A stretch of DNA of 44,886 nucleotides, taken from the NCBI GenBank assembly GCA_001723845.1, contig MCBE01000267.1, forward strand, positions 1-44,886, given 5' to 3'. Source of the stretch: Candidatus Altarchaeales archaeon WOR_SM1_SCG. GTDB lineage: Archaea; Altiarchaeota; Altiarchaeia; IMC4; WOR-SM1-SCG. The notes beneath the pieces are model-generated. The model did no database searches and was not told the origin of the DNA. It saw only the letters and a program-made list of their open reading frames with translations. Each line of letters begins with the position of its first letter. Positions within the stretch are counted from its first letter, which is position 1. Shown here in pieces: positions 28,269 to 37,006 of this stretch. The position numbers were made by a program, and so were the translations under genes.

Positions 28269-28337
28269 TTCCCGCCATTATTTCTTTATTTTTATTGTCT
28301 TTTTTAATTATTAATACCTGTACTATGATTATTTAAT

Positions 28338-28369
28338 TAATATAATTATTTCAACTAATATAATTATTT
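28338..28369 (+). promoter_or_regulatory. Promoter region of porD with a 14-bp direct repeat
   Basis: TAATATAATTATTT occurs at 28338-28351 and 28356-28369, 18 bp apart, 33 bp before the porD start. The A/T-only sequence could serve as TATA elements, or the pair could be an operator for a dimeric regulator. No ribosome binding site is evident before porD. Confidence 0.4.
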
Positions 28370-28401
28370 ATCATATTTAAACATTAAGATATTAAATTAA
28401 G

Positions 28402-28662
28402 ATGGAATACACAGTCGGAGCGGTAATCACAACACCCGGGAATTCAAGAATCACAAAAACAGGCGCATGGCGGACATTCAAGCCGATTGTTGACCCTGAA
28501 AAATGTATAAAGTGCGGCATCTGCACAAAAGTATGTCCCGAGGGCTGCATGGTCCTGGGAGAAAAATCATCTGAAATTGATTACGATTACTGCAAGGGCT
28601 GCGGAATCTGTGCCAATGAATGTCCGAAAAAAGCCATTGAAATGATAATTGAGGTGAAATAA
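28402..28662 (+). CDS. porD: Pyruvate:ferredoxin oxidoreductase delta subunit (2x[4Fe-4S])
   Basis: An 86-residue ferredoxin-like subunit. Two CxxCxxCxxxC clusters (Cys35, 38, 41, 45 and Cys64, 67, 70, 74) bind two [4Fe-4S] centres that pass electrons from the thiamine-diphosphate site to ferredoxin. The N-terminal part TKTGAWRTFKPIVDPEKC is typical of PorD. It is followed after one base by porA. In the usual four-subunit archaeal enzyme a gamma subunit gene precedes porD; here the upstream DNA is the duplicated sRNA region and the giant gene, so gamma must be elsewhere or absent. Confidence 0.93.
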   Translation: MEYTVGAVITTPGNSRITKTGAWRTFKPIVDPEKCIKCGICTKVCPEGCMVLGEKSSEIDYDYCKGCGICANECPKKAIEMIIEVK

Positions 28663-28663
28663 A

Positions 28664-29794
28664 ATGAAAACTATTATAGAAGGTTCAAGGGCTGCCGCAG
28701 AAGCAGTGAGATTAGCAAGAGTGGATGTTGTTGCCGCTTATCCCATTACGCCGCAGACACATATAGTTGAAGATATCGCAGAAATGTGTGCAAACGGCGA
28801 GATTGAGGCGGAATACATTAAAGTTGAATCGGAGCACTCTGCGATGTCTGCCTGTGTCGGTGCATCAGCAGCCGGTGTGAGAACTTACACAGCGACATCA
28901 TCCCAGGGACTCGCACTGATGCATGAAATTCTATATGTTGCATCCGGAATGCGCCTTCCGATTGTTATGACAAACGCAAACCGTGCTGTTTCCGCACCCA
29001 TAAGTATATGGAATGACCAGCAGGATTCAATGGGTCAAAGAGACACGGGATGGCTTCATTTATTTGCAGAGACATGCCAGGAAGTCCTGGATTTAACGAT
29101 TGCGGCATATAAAATTGCCGAAAACCATGATATACTCCTGCCGGTTATGGTCTGCATGGACGGCTTTACACTGACGCATACCGTGGAGCCGGTGGATGTG
29201 CCTGGAGAGGAGGAAGTTGACTCATTCCTTCCCGGATATAAGCCGTTATACAAACTTGACTCAAAAAACCCGATGAGTTTCGGTCCTATTGCATTTCCCG
29301 ATTCATACATGGAATTTCGTAAAATGCAGTGGGATGCGATGAACAAATCAAGGGATGTTATAAAACAGGTTTCCAGAGAATTTAAAGAAAAATTCGGGCG
29401 AAGTGCAGGCAACGGATTAATTGAGGAATACAACATGGAAAATGCGAAATACGCTCTTGTTGCCCTTGGCTCTGTTGCAGGAACAATAAAAGATGTAATT
29501 GACGGAACGGATGTCGGTCTTGTGAGAATTGTTTCATACCGCCCCTTCCCGACGGAAGAATTAAGAAATGCCTTAAAGGATGTTTCTGCTGTAGGAGTTA
29601 TTGAAAAAGATGTTTCCCTTGGTCTTGGCGGTGCGGTCTGGATTGAACTTAAAGCATTGATTGACAACCCGTGTTACTGCTTTGTTGCAGGGCTCGGCGG
29701 AAGAGACATACGGCTCAGGGATATCCAGAAAATTATTGATGATTTAAAATCAGGGAATGTAGAGGATGTGAACTGGGTTAATTTGAATGTTTGA
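28664..29794 (+). CDS. porA: Pyruvate:ferredoxin oxidoreductase alpha subunit
   Basis: A 376-residue alpha subunit of the 2-oxoacid:ferredoxin oxidoreductase family. Evidence is the N-terminal pyrimidine-binding domain with GSRAAAEAVRLARVDVVAAY, PITPQTHIVE, ESEHSAMSACVGASAAGVRT and TATSSQGLALMHE, and the PorA-type segment NANRAVSAPISIWNDQQDSM. The domain II region contains RIVSYRPFPTEEL. With beta it interconverts pyruvate plus CoA and acetyl-CoA plus CO2 using ferredoxin. The pyruvate assignment rests on the PorA-like sequence; other 2-oxoacids cannot be fully excluded. The stop overlaps the pspC-type start by 8 bases. Confidence 0.95.
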   Translation: MKTIIEGSRAAAEAVRLARVDVVAAYPITPQTHIVEDIAEMCANGEIEAEYIKVESEHSAMSACVGASAAGVRTYTATSSQGLALMHEILYVASGMRLPIVMTNANRAVSAPISIWNDQQDSMGQRDTGWLHLFAETCQEVLDLTIAAYKIAENHDILLPVMVCMDGFTLTHTVEPVDVPGEEEVDSFLPGYKPLYKLDSKNPMSFGPIAFPDSYMEFRKMQWDAMNKSRDVIKQVSREFKEKFGRSAGNGLIEEYNMENAKYALVALGSVAGTIKDVIDGTDVGLVRIVSYRPFPTEELRNALKDVSAVGVIEKDVSLGLGGAVWIELKALIDNPCYCFVAGLGGRDIRLRDIQKIIDDLKSGNVEDVNWVNLNV

Positions 29795-30026
29795 AAAATT
29801 AAAATCAAAAATGTCTGACACACCAACAGAAATCAAGCGACTTTACCGCTCAAAAAAAGACAGGATGCTTGGCGGCGTCTGCGGAGGAATGGCAGAATAC
29901 TTCAATACAGACCCGGTACTTATCAGGATACTGTGGGTGATATTTTCATTGATAACTGCTGTTTTGACAGGGATACTGGCTTATGCAATATGCTGGATAA
30001 TAATTCCTGAAAACCCGGATCAATAA
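29787..30026 (+). CDS. PspC-domain membrane protein
   Basis: A 79-residue protein with a PspC domain: RLYRSKKDRMLGGVCGGMAE then YFNTDPVLIRILWVIFSL, followed by one or two hydrophobic helices and IIPENP. PspC domains occur in envelope-stress proteins. The start codon lies within the end of porA (8-base overlap), so translation is coupled to porA. Its place between the alpha and beta genes of an oxidoreductase is unusual and suggests insertion into the operon. Confidence 0.88.
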   Translation: MFEKLKSKMSDTPTEIKRLYRSKKDRMLGGVCGGMAEYFNTDPVLIRILWVIFSLITAVLTGILAYAICWIIIPENPDQ

Positions 30027-30055
30027 GATAACTTCTGTGACAATTATAAAAATTA

Positions 30056-30150
30056 TAAAATAAAAAATTAATAAATTAATAAATTAATAAATTAATAAAT
30101 TAATAAAATTATAAAATTATAAAATTAATTATAAAAATATTAACAACGAA
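30056..30150 (+). repeat. AT-only simple repeat between pspC and porB
   Basis: About five copies of an 8-base unit (AATTAATA), from about 30066 to 30107, lie within a stretch made almost entirely of A and T. It probably arose by slippage, may vary in copy number, and may supply a separate promoter for porB. Confidence 0.8.
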
Positions 30151-30152
30151 AA

Positions 30153-31001
30153 ATGGATTCCCATCAATTATCACCCGGGCACAGAACATGCAGCGGGTGC
30201 GGAGCAGCAACGGCAATAAGAACTGTTTTAAAAGCAGCAGGACCTAATGTGATTGTCTGCGAGAACACCGGCTGCCTGGAAGTTACGACAAGCCCATACC
30301 CTGAAACATCATGGAATGTTCCATGGATTCATGTTGCATTTGAAAACGCTGCTGCTGTTGCAAGCGGGGTTGAAGCGGCGCTGAAGACACAGGGAAAGGA
30401 CACAAAGGTTATTGCTCTTGGCGGCGACGGGAGTACATTTGACATCGGCTTCGGGTCAATATCGGGGATGCTTGAGCGCTTTCATGATATTTTGTATGTT
30501 TGTTACGATAACGAGGCATACATGAACACCGGCATTCAAAGGTCCGCATCAACGCCTTACGGTGCCGCGACCACAACATCTCCCGCCGGGAGTTTGAGTA
30601 TCGGTGAAGACCGCCCGAAAAAGGATATGCCTTTAATTGTTGCCGCTCACCACATACCTTATGTTGCAACCGCATCCATAGGTTACCTTAATGACCTTGA
30701 AAAAAAGGTAAAAAAAGCACTCGCGATAAAGGGTCCGAAATACATACAGATTCACCAGCCGTGCTGTCCCGGCTGGGGATATAAAGACCACCTGACAATT
30801 GAAATTGCAAAACTTGCCGTAAAGTGCGGGATGTGGATGCTCTATGAAATCGTTGACGGGGAATTTAAATTAAATTTAAAGCCGAAGCGGGTTCCCGTAA
30901 CTGATTATTTAAAAATGCAGAAAAGATTCAAGCACCTTAAAGACGAGAATATTGAAGAAATTCAAAGGACGGTTGATGAACGATGGAAGGGCTTTGAATG
31001 A
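30153..31001 (+). CDS. porB: Pyruvate:ferredoxin oxidoreductase beta subunit
   Basis: A 282-residue thiamine-diphosphate-binding subunit. [10 protein letters not shown] (Cys13, Cys16) with later cysteines forms the proximal [4Fe-4S] cluster, and [10 protein letters not shown] (91-100) with Asn120 forms the Mg-diphosphate motif. [16 protein letters not shown] and QPCCPGWGY are typical of PorB. It catalyses decarboxylation of the oxoacid together with PorA. It is separated from porA by pspC and the AT repeat, so it may have its own promoter. Confidence 0.95.
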   Translation: MDSHQLSPGHRTCSGCGAATAIRTVLKAAGPNVIVCENTGCLEVTTSPYPETSWNVPWIHVAFENAAAVASGVEAALKTQGKDTKVIALGGDGSTFDIGFGSISGMLERFHDILYVCYDNEAYMNTGIQRSASTPYGAATTTSPAGSLSIGEDRPKKDMPLIVAAHHIPYVATASIGYLNDLEKKVKKALAIKGPKYIQIHQPCCPGWGYKDHLTIEIAKLAVKCGMWMLYEIVDGEFKLNLKPKRVPVTDYLKMQKRFKHLKDENIEEIQRTVDERWKGFE

Positions 31002-31057
31002 TTTTAAATATTTCAATTAAATTTTAATAAAATCTAATTTCATAAACCAATATAACA

Positions 31058-31264
31058 ATGAGACCATTAGATATATTAAGCGGGCTTTCCAACCAGAAGA
31101 TTCTGGTAAAACTCAAAAACGGCATGGAAGTGCGAGGTGAGTTAAAGGCATTTGATATGCATATAAATTTAGTATTGTATGATGCGGAAATTGACGAAGG
31201 TGATGTGACCCGCAAGTTTAAAAAAATGTTTTTGAGAGGGGATATGGTGATATTCATCTCATAA
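31058..31264 (+). CDS. Sm-like archaeal RNA-binding protein (SmAP/LSm)
   Basis: A 68-residue Sm-fold protein. Sm1 motif: LVKLKNGMEVRGELKAFDMH then INLVLYDA; Sm2 motif: MFLRGDMVIFIS, with the RGD triplet that contacts uridines. Archaeal LSm proteins form heptameric rings that bind U-rich RNA and take part in RNA metabolism. The next gene, rpl37e, starts 36 bases downstream; the lsm-rpl37e pair is a conserved archaeal arrangement. Confidence 0.95.
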   Translation: MRPLDILSGLSNQKILVKLKNGMEVRGELKAFDMHINLVLYDAEIDEGDVTRKFKKMFLRGDMVIFIS

Positions 31265-31300
31265 ATATTTAATGATAACCAAGCAATAATTTAAATCAAG

Positions 31301-31447
31301 ATGTCTAAAGGAACGCCAAGTTTTGGAAAACACAACAAGAAACACACGCATATTCGCTGCGGAAGATGCGGCAAGCAGTCATTTAACAGGAAACAAAAGG
31401 TCTGTGTAGCATGCGGATTCGGAAGAACCGGTAAAATGAATTGTTAA
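31301..31447 (+). CDS. rpl37e: Ribosomal protein L37e
   Basis: A 48-residue protein, [20 protein letters not shown] and onwards, with a zinc ribbon of two CxxC pairs (CGRCG and CVACG) and a basic tail FGRTGKMNC. The length is slightly below the usual 55-60 residues. It is a large-subunit protein of archaea and eukaryotes. Preceded by lsm and followed by tRNA-Val. Confidence 0.93.
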   Translation: MSKGTPSFGKHNKKHTHIRCGRCGKQSFNRKQKVCVACGFGRTGKMNC

Positions 31448-31475
31448 ATTTAAATTAAATTTTAATTTATTTTTC

Positions 31476-31549
31476 GGGCTCGTAGTCTAGCTGGTTATGA
31501 CGTCGCCTTGACGTGGCGGAGATCCCCAGTTCGAATCTGGGCGGGCCCA
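31476..31549 (+). tRNA. tRNA-Val (GAC)
   Basis: Cloverleaf: acceptor GGGCTCG with CGGGCCC and discriminator A; anticodon stem TCGCC/GGCGG around the loop TTGACGT, giving anticodon GAC; T arm CCCAG-TTCGAAT-CTGGG. No intron and no encoded CCA. Confidence 0.95.
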
Positions 31550-31577
31550 AATTACTTTCTGCCGGATTTTATCCCCT

Positions 31578-32303
31578 CTAAAGTTTATCGCAGCATCTCC
31601 CGTCTTTCAGGTAAGCAATCCTGTCTGCATATTTCCCGACATTTTTATCGTGCGTTACCATAACAATTGTCTTGCCTTCATCTTCATGCAGCCGGGTAAG
31701 CATTCCCATAACCTCTTCCCCTGTTTTTGAGTCAAGATTTCCCGTGGGTTCGTCGGCAAGTATCACCTCAGGGTCGTTTGAAAGCGATCTTGCAATTGCT
31801 ACTCTCTGCTGCTGCCCGCCGGAAAGTTCAGTCGGCTTATGGTGCATCCTGTCTTTAAGCCCTACCAGGGTTAAATACTTTTTTGCCATCTTCTCCCTTT
31901 CTGCTCTCGCGACTCCCTGGAAGGTCATCGGAAGCATTACATTTTCAAGAGCGGTCAGGTTTTGCATCAGGTTAAATGACTGGAATATAAACCCGATTTT
32001 TTTACCGCGGATTTGTGCAAGGTCGCTCTCCTTCATCTTTGAAATATCCTTGCTGTCAAGAAAAATATGCCCTCTTGTCGGCACATCAAGACAGCCCACC
32101 ATGTTCATGGCGGTGCTTTTCCCGCTTCCCGAAGGACCCATGATCGCGACAAATTCCCCCGGGAATATTTCAAGCGTCATACCGCGAAGTGCAGGAACCT
32201 CAACATCCCCCATCCTGTAAATCTTCCATACATCATCCAATTTAATTATCGGCTCTTTATTTTTCATTCCCTGCTTTGTGTTTTCGTTTATGCCGGTTTT
32301 CAT
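31578..32303 (-). CDS. ABC transporter ATP-binding protein (MacB/LolD family)
   Basis: A 241-residue ATPase: Walker A GPSGSGKST (56-64), Q-loop in KKIGFIFQSFNLM, signature LSGGQQQRVAIARSL, Walker B VILADEPTGNLDS and H-loop VTHD. The signature and the pattern LDGVWKIY-like start to NLDSKTG place it in the MacB/LolD/FtsE-like group, which works with FtsX-like permeases in export or envelope remodelling. No permease gene is adjacent. An ATG at residue 13 is an alternative start. Its 5' end faces the BatA-like gene 46 bp away on the same strand. Confidence 0.93.
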   Translation of the reverse strand: MKTGINENTKQGMKNKEPIIKLDDVWKIYRMGDVEVPALRGMTLEIFPGEFVAIMGPSGSGKSTAMNMVGCLDVPTRGHIFLDSKDISKMKESDLAQIRGKKIGFIFQSFNLMQNLTALENVMLPMTFQGVARAEREKMAKKYLTLVGLKDRMHHKPTELSGGQQQRVAIARSLSNDPEVILADEPTGNLDSKTGEEVMGMLTRLHEDEGKTIVMVTHDKNVGKYADRIAYLKDGRCCDKL

Positions 32304-32349
32304 ATTTAAATAGTAATTAAATTTTTATTTTAATAAACCCGTGAAGCAT

Positions 32350-34059
32350 TCAAACCTGCCCCCTTGCTTTAAGATAATACATCTCAAAAAATACAAAAAT
32401 TATTCCTAAAATTAAAAGTCCCTTGAAAATATGATTTTTATTTTCCGCCTTCACTTTTTCAAAAACCTGTGCGGTTTCATAATAAGATACATTCCCCGGC
32501 ATTATGTCCGACTCCCGCTCGTTGCACAAGCACACGACTTTTTCATCATGACCCGTTGATTTAATTAGATTATGCCAGAACGCAATGTATGAAATGTCTG
32601 TAGGGATTTCATTTATATTTGTCCATTCCGAATTAAAGCCGATATAAAACATTCCATTGTTTCTCGCCGCTAAAACGCTTTCGTCTTCCGAGAGAGCGAG
32701 AATTGTTGAATTTTTATTCCTTGCTGCATAATATTTTTTAATTCTCAGGAAATATTCATCGTAATTTATGTTCTTAAATTCCCCGGCATCAGATATTATT
32801 CCCGTGTCCTTTACCGTTAATTTCGCCTTTGCCCCGTCCATTTCAATCTCCACGGGAAGAATTTCCGTTAAATCATCATATTCCCATTTATAAAATGTTT
32901 CGGGTGCGATAAATATGAAATTCCCCCCCGCATTTACATAATCCGAAATTTTATTTTTATCATGAATCTTGTCTGAAATCACAATATCAAAGCCGTGAAA
33001 ATCGGAAATTTCGCCGCCTTCTTTTTGAACGACTAAGTTTAAATCAGGGATTGCGTCAAGAATATTTTTTAATTCGGAGTCACCGGAAATAAAGAGAACT
33101 TTTTTAAACTGCGGCTGTGGAATATATGCGGTATTGTCTGTTTTCAGCAAATCACTGCCCGAAACTTCAGGATTAATTTTAATTTTAATTTCTTTATCCC
33201 TGCAAACGACCTCTCCTGTAAATTCTTCTCTTGTGTCTGCTTTCATAAATTTATTTTCAATTTTTTCCCCGTCAATAGTGATTTGCACAACATCGTCTTC
33301 TTGATTGTAATTTGCCAGTTCAAGATTAATATAGCATTTATTTTCACCTATCCTGTAGGAATCAACATTGATAATTCCCGTGTTTTTCCCGCTGACACCG
33401 ATTTTTTTGAGAACGACAATTATTTTGTCCGATTCAAGTTTGCTTTTACTAATCAAGACATTTTCCAGGACATCTTTTCCCGCGAAATCAGAAAGCACAT
33501 ACACAACGATTTTATCATCTTTTTTTGAAACATCAATTATATCTCTTGCAGAAAGCATGGAATACGCAATGTTGCCCGAGCTTTCCCCCGGCTTTAAATC
33601 GCTTAAAATTTTTATTGCATCATCGGCTGTTCCCTCCTTTAACCTGGCATCCCATGTATCGCCCGATGTAATGATTGTTATCTTATCGGCATTTTTTATT
33701 ATTCCTTTTGCTTCATTAATTGCAGCGGAAAACCTGTTTGGCTCCACATCTTCTGCGAGCATGCTTGCGGATGAATCAATAATTAAAATAATATTTTCGG
33801 AAAGAATTTCCGATTCTGTTGTGTAGAACGGCTCCGCAGCCGCAAAAACCATAAGTGAAATAATTAAAATTTGAATGAGAAGCACAGGGTCTTTTATCAG
33901 CCGTTTAAGAAGCGACCTGAACCACTCCCGCTTCTCAATATCCGTAAGGAACATGAGCGTAGGGATTTTATACTCCCTCGGCTTTGGCTTTAATAAATAC
34001 AAAATTATGAGTACCGGTATTAGTACCAGACCGATTAATGATATTGGACTTTCAAACAT
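32350..34059 (-). CDS. BatA-like von Willebrand factor A membrane protein
   Basis: A 569-residue protein. The N-terminal hydrophobic region matches the BatA/aerotolerance regulator N-terminal domain (MFESPISLIGLVLIPVLIIL, second helix about 58-75). A vWA domain follows with the MIDAS motif DSSAS (95-99), then mixed beta domains, including one that resembles a class I glutamine-amidotransferase-like fold, and a C-terminal transmembrane helix (about 545-562). Homologues occur with MoxR-type ATPases, but none is in this window. Extracytoplasmic orientation of the vWA domain is inferred. Confidence 0.85.
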   Translation of the reverse strand: MFESPISLIGLVLIPVLIILYLLKPKPREYKIPTLMFLTDIEKREWFRSLLKRLIKDPVLLIQILIISLMVFAAAEPFYTTESEILSENIILIIDSSASMLAEDVEPNRFSAAINEAKGIIKNADKITIITSGDTWDARLKEGTADDAIKILSDLKPGESSGNIAYSMLSARDIIDVSKKDDKIVVYVLSDFAGKDVLENVLISKSKLESDKIIVVLKKIGVSGKNTGIINVDSYRIGENKCYINLELANYNQEDDVVQITIDGEKIENKFMKADTREEFTGEVVCRDKEIKIKINPEVSGSDLLKTDNTAYIPQPQFKKVLFISGDSELKNILDAIPDLNLVVQKEGGEISDFHGFDIVISDKIHDKNKISDYVNAGGNFIFIAPETFYKWEYDDLTEILPVEIEMDGAKAKLTVKDTGIISDAGEFKNINYDEYFLRIKKYYAARNKNSTILALSEDESVLAARNNGMFYIGFNSEWTNINEIPTDISYIAFWHNLIKSTGHDEKVVCLCNERESDIMPGNVSYYETAQVFEKVKAENKNHIFKGLLILGIIFVFFEMYYLKARGQV

Positions 34060-34098
34060 TTTTATTTTTTAAGAATTAGATTAAAAATTTATTTTTTA

Positions 34099-34266
34099 TT
34101 ATTTACTACGGCATTTCCCGTCAGATCCGCACACTCCAGTGCTCTTCATAAGACCCCCGTGTCCGGGGATGACTTCCATCATCACAAGAAAACCAAAAAC
34201 AGCCAATCCCGCTGCTAAAAGCAGGATACGGGAAATTAACTTACCTGGGATGCGCATTTTTTTCAT
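34099..34266 (-). CDS. 55-residue membrane-anchored peptide
   Basis: The frame MKKMRIPGKLISRILLLAAG continues through a hydrophobic helix (about residues 10-30) to a short tail with CGSDGKC. It fills the gap between lemA and the BatA-like gene, is on the same strand, and ends 40 bases before the BatA-like start. Not recognised; the two-cysteine tail could bind metal or form a disulfide. Confidence 0.55.
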   Translation of the reverse strand: MKKMRIPGKLISRILLLAAGLAVFGFLVMMEVIPGHGGLMKSTGVCGSDGKCRSK

Positions 34267-34281
34267 TAATATTGATAATCG

Positions 34282-34866
34282 CTAAAATTCCACCACAGGT
34301 ACCTTTTCAGCCCCTTCTTCCGCTTCAAAGTATTCTTTGTCTGTTCTTCCCATCATGCCTGCTATAAATGAATTCGGGATTTTCTTTATGTATATGTTGT
34401 GTTCCTTAACAGCCGTATTGTATCTCATTCTTTCAACTGCTATCCTGTTTTCCGTACCTTCAAGCTGCGCCTGTAATTCAAGGAAATTCTGGTTTGCTTT
34501 CAGGTCGGGGTAATTTTCAACAACAAGCAGTAACCTGCTTATGGCACTGTCCAGTTCATTTGCCGCCTGTATTTCCGCTTCCCGATCACCTGACTTTACG
34601 GCTTCACCCCACTGGCTTCTCATCCGCGTCACTTCTTCAAAAATCTCTTTTTCATGAGCAGCGTATCCCTTGACAGTACTTACAAGATTCGGGATTAAAT
34701 CCGCCCGCCTCTGGTACTGGTTCTCAACCTGCGCCCACTTCTCTTCAACTGTATTTTCAAGCGTTATTATGTTGTTGTATATGCCGATAAACCATAATCC
34801 CGCAAAAAGTGCTATAAATGCAATAGTTCCGATTCCGGCAATAAGGATTGTTGTTTTCCTATCCAT
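34282..34866 (-). CDS. LemA family protein
   Basis: A 194-residue protein with an N-terminal transmembrane helix (about 8-28) and a helical LemA domain: NIITLENTVEEKWAQVENQY, then QRRADLIPNLVSTVKGYA and YPDLKANQNFLELQAQLEGT, a core LemA signature, and ENRIAVERMRYN. LemA proteins are membrane-bound helical bundles of unclear function, often beside TPM-domain proteins, as here two genes upstream. Confidence 0.95.
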   Translation of the reverse strand: MDRKTTILIAGIGTIAFIALFAGLWFIGIYNNIITLENTVEEKWAQVENQYQRRADLIPNLVSTVKGYAAHEKEIFEEVTRMRSQWGEAVKSGDREAEIQAANELDSAISRLLLVVENYPDLKANQNFLELQAQLEGTENRIAVERMRYNTAVKEHNIYIKKIPNSFIAGMMGRTDKEYFEAEEGAEKVPVVEF

Positions 34867-34916
34867 TTTATGTGTAATTATAGTAATTATATTTAGATTA
34901 TAAATTAAAATTTCAT

Positions 34917-35567
34917 TTAAATTATTTTATCAACATCCCCGATCAATTTTTCAAGCATCTCTATAAGTTCCCTGATTATGCCTTCAAATTCCTCTTCCTT
35001 AAATGAACCCTCGCTAATCCTGTTTAAAATTCCAATATCCACCCCGTAATCGGCACTCAAAATCTGTTCCGTTGACCCAGGGATTTTTTCATTTTTAAGG
35101 AATAAAAGCCCGGAGCATATCGGTCTCATTGTCGGGACAGCCCTCGTAATCAATTCTTTTATTTCCTCGTTCGAGCTTGCGGTCAGGTACGCCTGGCGCA
35201 GTGTTATTAACTTCGTCCTGAGTTCAAATTCTAACTCACGAGCAACATCCTTCTTTTTAAAAATCATGTTTTTTAGAATGTCTTCGCCGTACAAAACTTC
35301 ATAATCAATTTTCATATTTATAAATTCCATGGGGAACACATCACAGGAATTTAAAATCCCGCTTCTCTTCAGGAACAACGGTAATTTAGAACTGGTTCTC
35401 TTCTGCACAAAACCCAAAATTCTTTTGACTGCCGAAAAATCCAGTTTTTCTGTAATAATAACATATTCCTCGTAATCGTATTTAATTACTGAAACAAGGT
35501 TTTTGCCTAATTCGTTTTTTATTTCTTTAATAAATTTTTTTTCCATGTCTTTGTTTGCCATTTTCAT
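34917..35567 (-). CDS. Nucleotidyltransferase-like protein of the LemA/TPM cluster
   Basis: A 216-residue soluble protein. The segments SCDVFPMEFINMKIDYEVLY and then GEDILKNM, followed by ARELEFELRTKLITLRQAYL, match a family annotated as nucleotidyltransferase-domain-like and often found next to TPM and LemA genes. The GS...DxD active-site motif is not evident, so it is probably catalytically inactive or degenerate. An in-frame ATG two codons later is an alternative start. Confidence 0.6.
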   Translation of the reverse strand: MKMANKDMEKKFIKEIKNELGKNLVSVIKYDYEEYVIITEKLDFSAVKRILGFVQKRTSSKLPLFLKRSGILNSCDVFPMEFINMKIDYEVLYGEDILKNMIFKKKDVARELEFELRTKLITLRQAYLTASSNEEIKELITRAVPTMRPICSGLLFLKNEKIPGSTEQILSADYGVDIGILNRISEGSFKEEEFEGIIRELIEMLEKLIGDVDKII

Positions 35568-35614
35568 TATTGAATTATAATTTTATATTCATTAAATTTT
35601 TTTATAATCACCAT

Positions 35615-36382
35615 TCACCAGCTTCCTCCGAAGCCGCCGCCGCCCGACATCCCCCCTCCGAAGCCGCCGAAGCCGCCCCCTCCGAAGTCTCCTCCTCCGC
35701 CCCATCCGCCGAAGCCGCCGAATCCTCCATAGTATGTGCCGGTTTCAGATTTTTTGCGTCGGTATTTTTTATCTTTTCTTCCTGAAAACCCGTCAATTAA
35801 AACATAGATAAATATTGCTGCAAAAATCATCAGGAATAAAATACCCCACAGTAATGTGGTATTCATGCTGTCATCTCCAAGTTCTGAAATCACTTCAGGA
35901 TGTCCTTTAATAAGAGCGTCTATTGCAGCCACCGCATCATAAATACCTTCCCCGAATTCCCCTTTTTTAAAATGCGGCTCCATTATTTTCACCCCTATAT
36001 CCCCCTTATGTGCGTCCAGTATTACATGCTCCAGCCCGTAGCCGACTTCAACCCGGTACACCCTCTCCTCCTTTGCAAGCAGTATAAGCAGCCCGTTATC
36101 CCTGTCTTTCTTTCCAATACCCCACTTTTCAAACAGTTCAACTGCATACTGCTCTTTTGTAAGCCCTTCAAGAGAATTTACGGTAACAACCGCTACCTCA
36201 ACGCTCGTATCCTTTTCAATATCCTCGCAGAGTTTTTCAATTTTTTCTTCATAAAAGGGGTCTATCATGTTTGCGGTATCTGTGACAAAGCCCTCGTGTT
36301 CGGGATACTGGACTGCAAATGCTCCGGGTGCAATTGCAATTGCAAAAAGTATAAAAAAAATTACTATCGTGGGGTATTTCAT
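35615..36382 (-). CDS. TPM-domain membrane protein (YgcG-like)
   Basis: A 255-residue protein: signal peptide (1-23), TPM domain (about 25-150; GFVTDTANMIDPFYEEKIEK, TSVEVAVVTVNS, KDRDNGLLILLAKEERVYRV, VGYGLE), a transmembrane helix (about 175-195), a basic stretch, and a glycine-rich tail of GGFGG and GGGGFGG blocks ending GGSW. The architecture is that of YgcG/DUF477 proteins, which bind divalent metal; some plant TPM proteins have phosphatase activity. It lies 47 bp upstream of the nucleotidyltransferase-like gene on the same strand. Confidence 0.9.
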   Translation of the reverse strand: MKYPTIVIFFILFAIAIAPGAFAVQYPEHEGFVTDTANMIDPFYEEKIEKLCEDIEKDTSVEVAVVTVNSLEGLTKEQYAVELFEKWGIGKKDRDNGLLILLAKEERVYRVEVGYGLEHVILDAHKGDIGVKIMEPHFKKGEFGEGIYDAVAAIDALIKGHPEVISELGDDSMNTTLLWGILFLMIFAAIFIYVLIDGFSGRKDKKYRRKKSETGTYYGGFGGFGGWGGGGDFGGGGFGGFGGGMSGGGGFGGSW

Positions 36383-36433
36383 GGTGCTTTTGAATAGTAT
36401 GTTAAGAATAAGATATAATATAAAATATATTAA

Positions 36434-36859
36434 TCAACCCCTTGAAAGCAAATAAATCGCAATTACGGAAAGCGCAACTCCCGCGGATGAAGTAAAAGTT
36501 AATTTCTCCTTTAATATTAAAACAGCAAGGATGACAACAATAACCATATTGAGATTCACCAGGGGAATAACGGTGCTTGCATAACCTTTGACAAGCGCGT
36601 AATACATGAACAGGATAGCGATAAAGAATAACAAACCGATTAAAAGTATTATCCCGTAATCCTTTGCCGCCATATTCTCAAAACCCATATCCGGCTTTTT
36701 AATTGAAATGTAAATCAAAAGTGCTAAAAGTGCCACCGCCATTTCTCCGAGGTAGAGGGTCATCGGTTGAATGTCGCGGAGTGCGTACTTTACAAGAAAG
36801 CCGCCGATGCCGAATGCAAGCATTGCCCCGGCTGCAAGCAAAAGTGTTTCGTTTTCCAT
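36434..36859 (-). CDS. EamA/DMT-family transporter, single-domain
   Basis: A 141-residue protein with about five hydrophobic helices forming one EamA domain (MLAFGIGGFLVKYAL at the start, and the conserved tail VVILAVLILKEKLTFTSSAG). Typical members have two such domains; a single domain probably works as a dimer, as in SMR-type carriers. Substrate unknown. It is 51 bp before the TPM gene. Confidence 0.85.
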   Translation of the reverse strand: MENETLLLAAGAMLAFGIGGFLVKYALRDIQPMTLYLGEMAVALLALLIYISIKKPDMGFENMAAKDYGIILLIGLLFFIAILFMYYALVKGYASTVIPLVNLNMVIVVILAVLILKEKLTFTSSAGVALSVIAIYLLSRG

Positions 36860-37006
36860 TTTATGGGTGTTGCCGTTGAAATTATTTTTAATATTAACAA
36901 ATTAGAAAACAGGAAATATATCAAAATAAAGAGATTCTAATTTAATTATAATTCTTTAGAGAATGCAAAGAAGAGTTAATAATTAATATAATTACCGTTT
37001 AGCATA

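Noticed and set aside
29056-29667. Long open frame antisense to porA
   Set aside because: It is a codon-usage shadow of porA; the translation has no recognisable motifs.
30061-30125. Short regular repeat as a possible CRISPR or origin
   Set aside because: It has only an 8-base A/T unit without spacers and no origin-like inverted repeats or initiator gene nearby.
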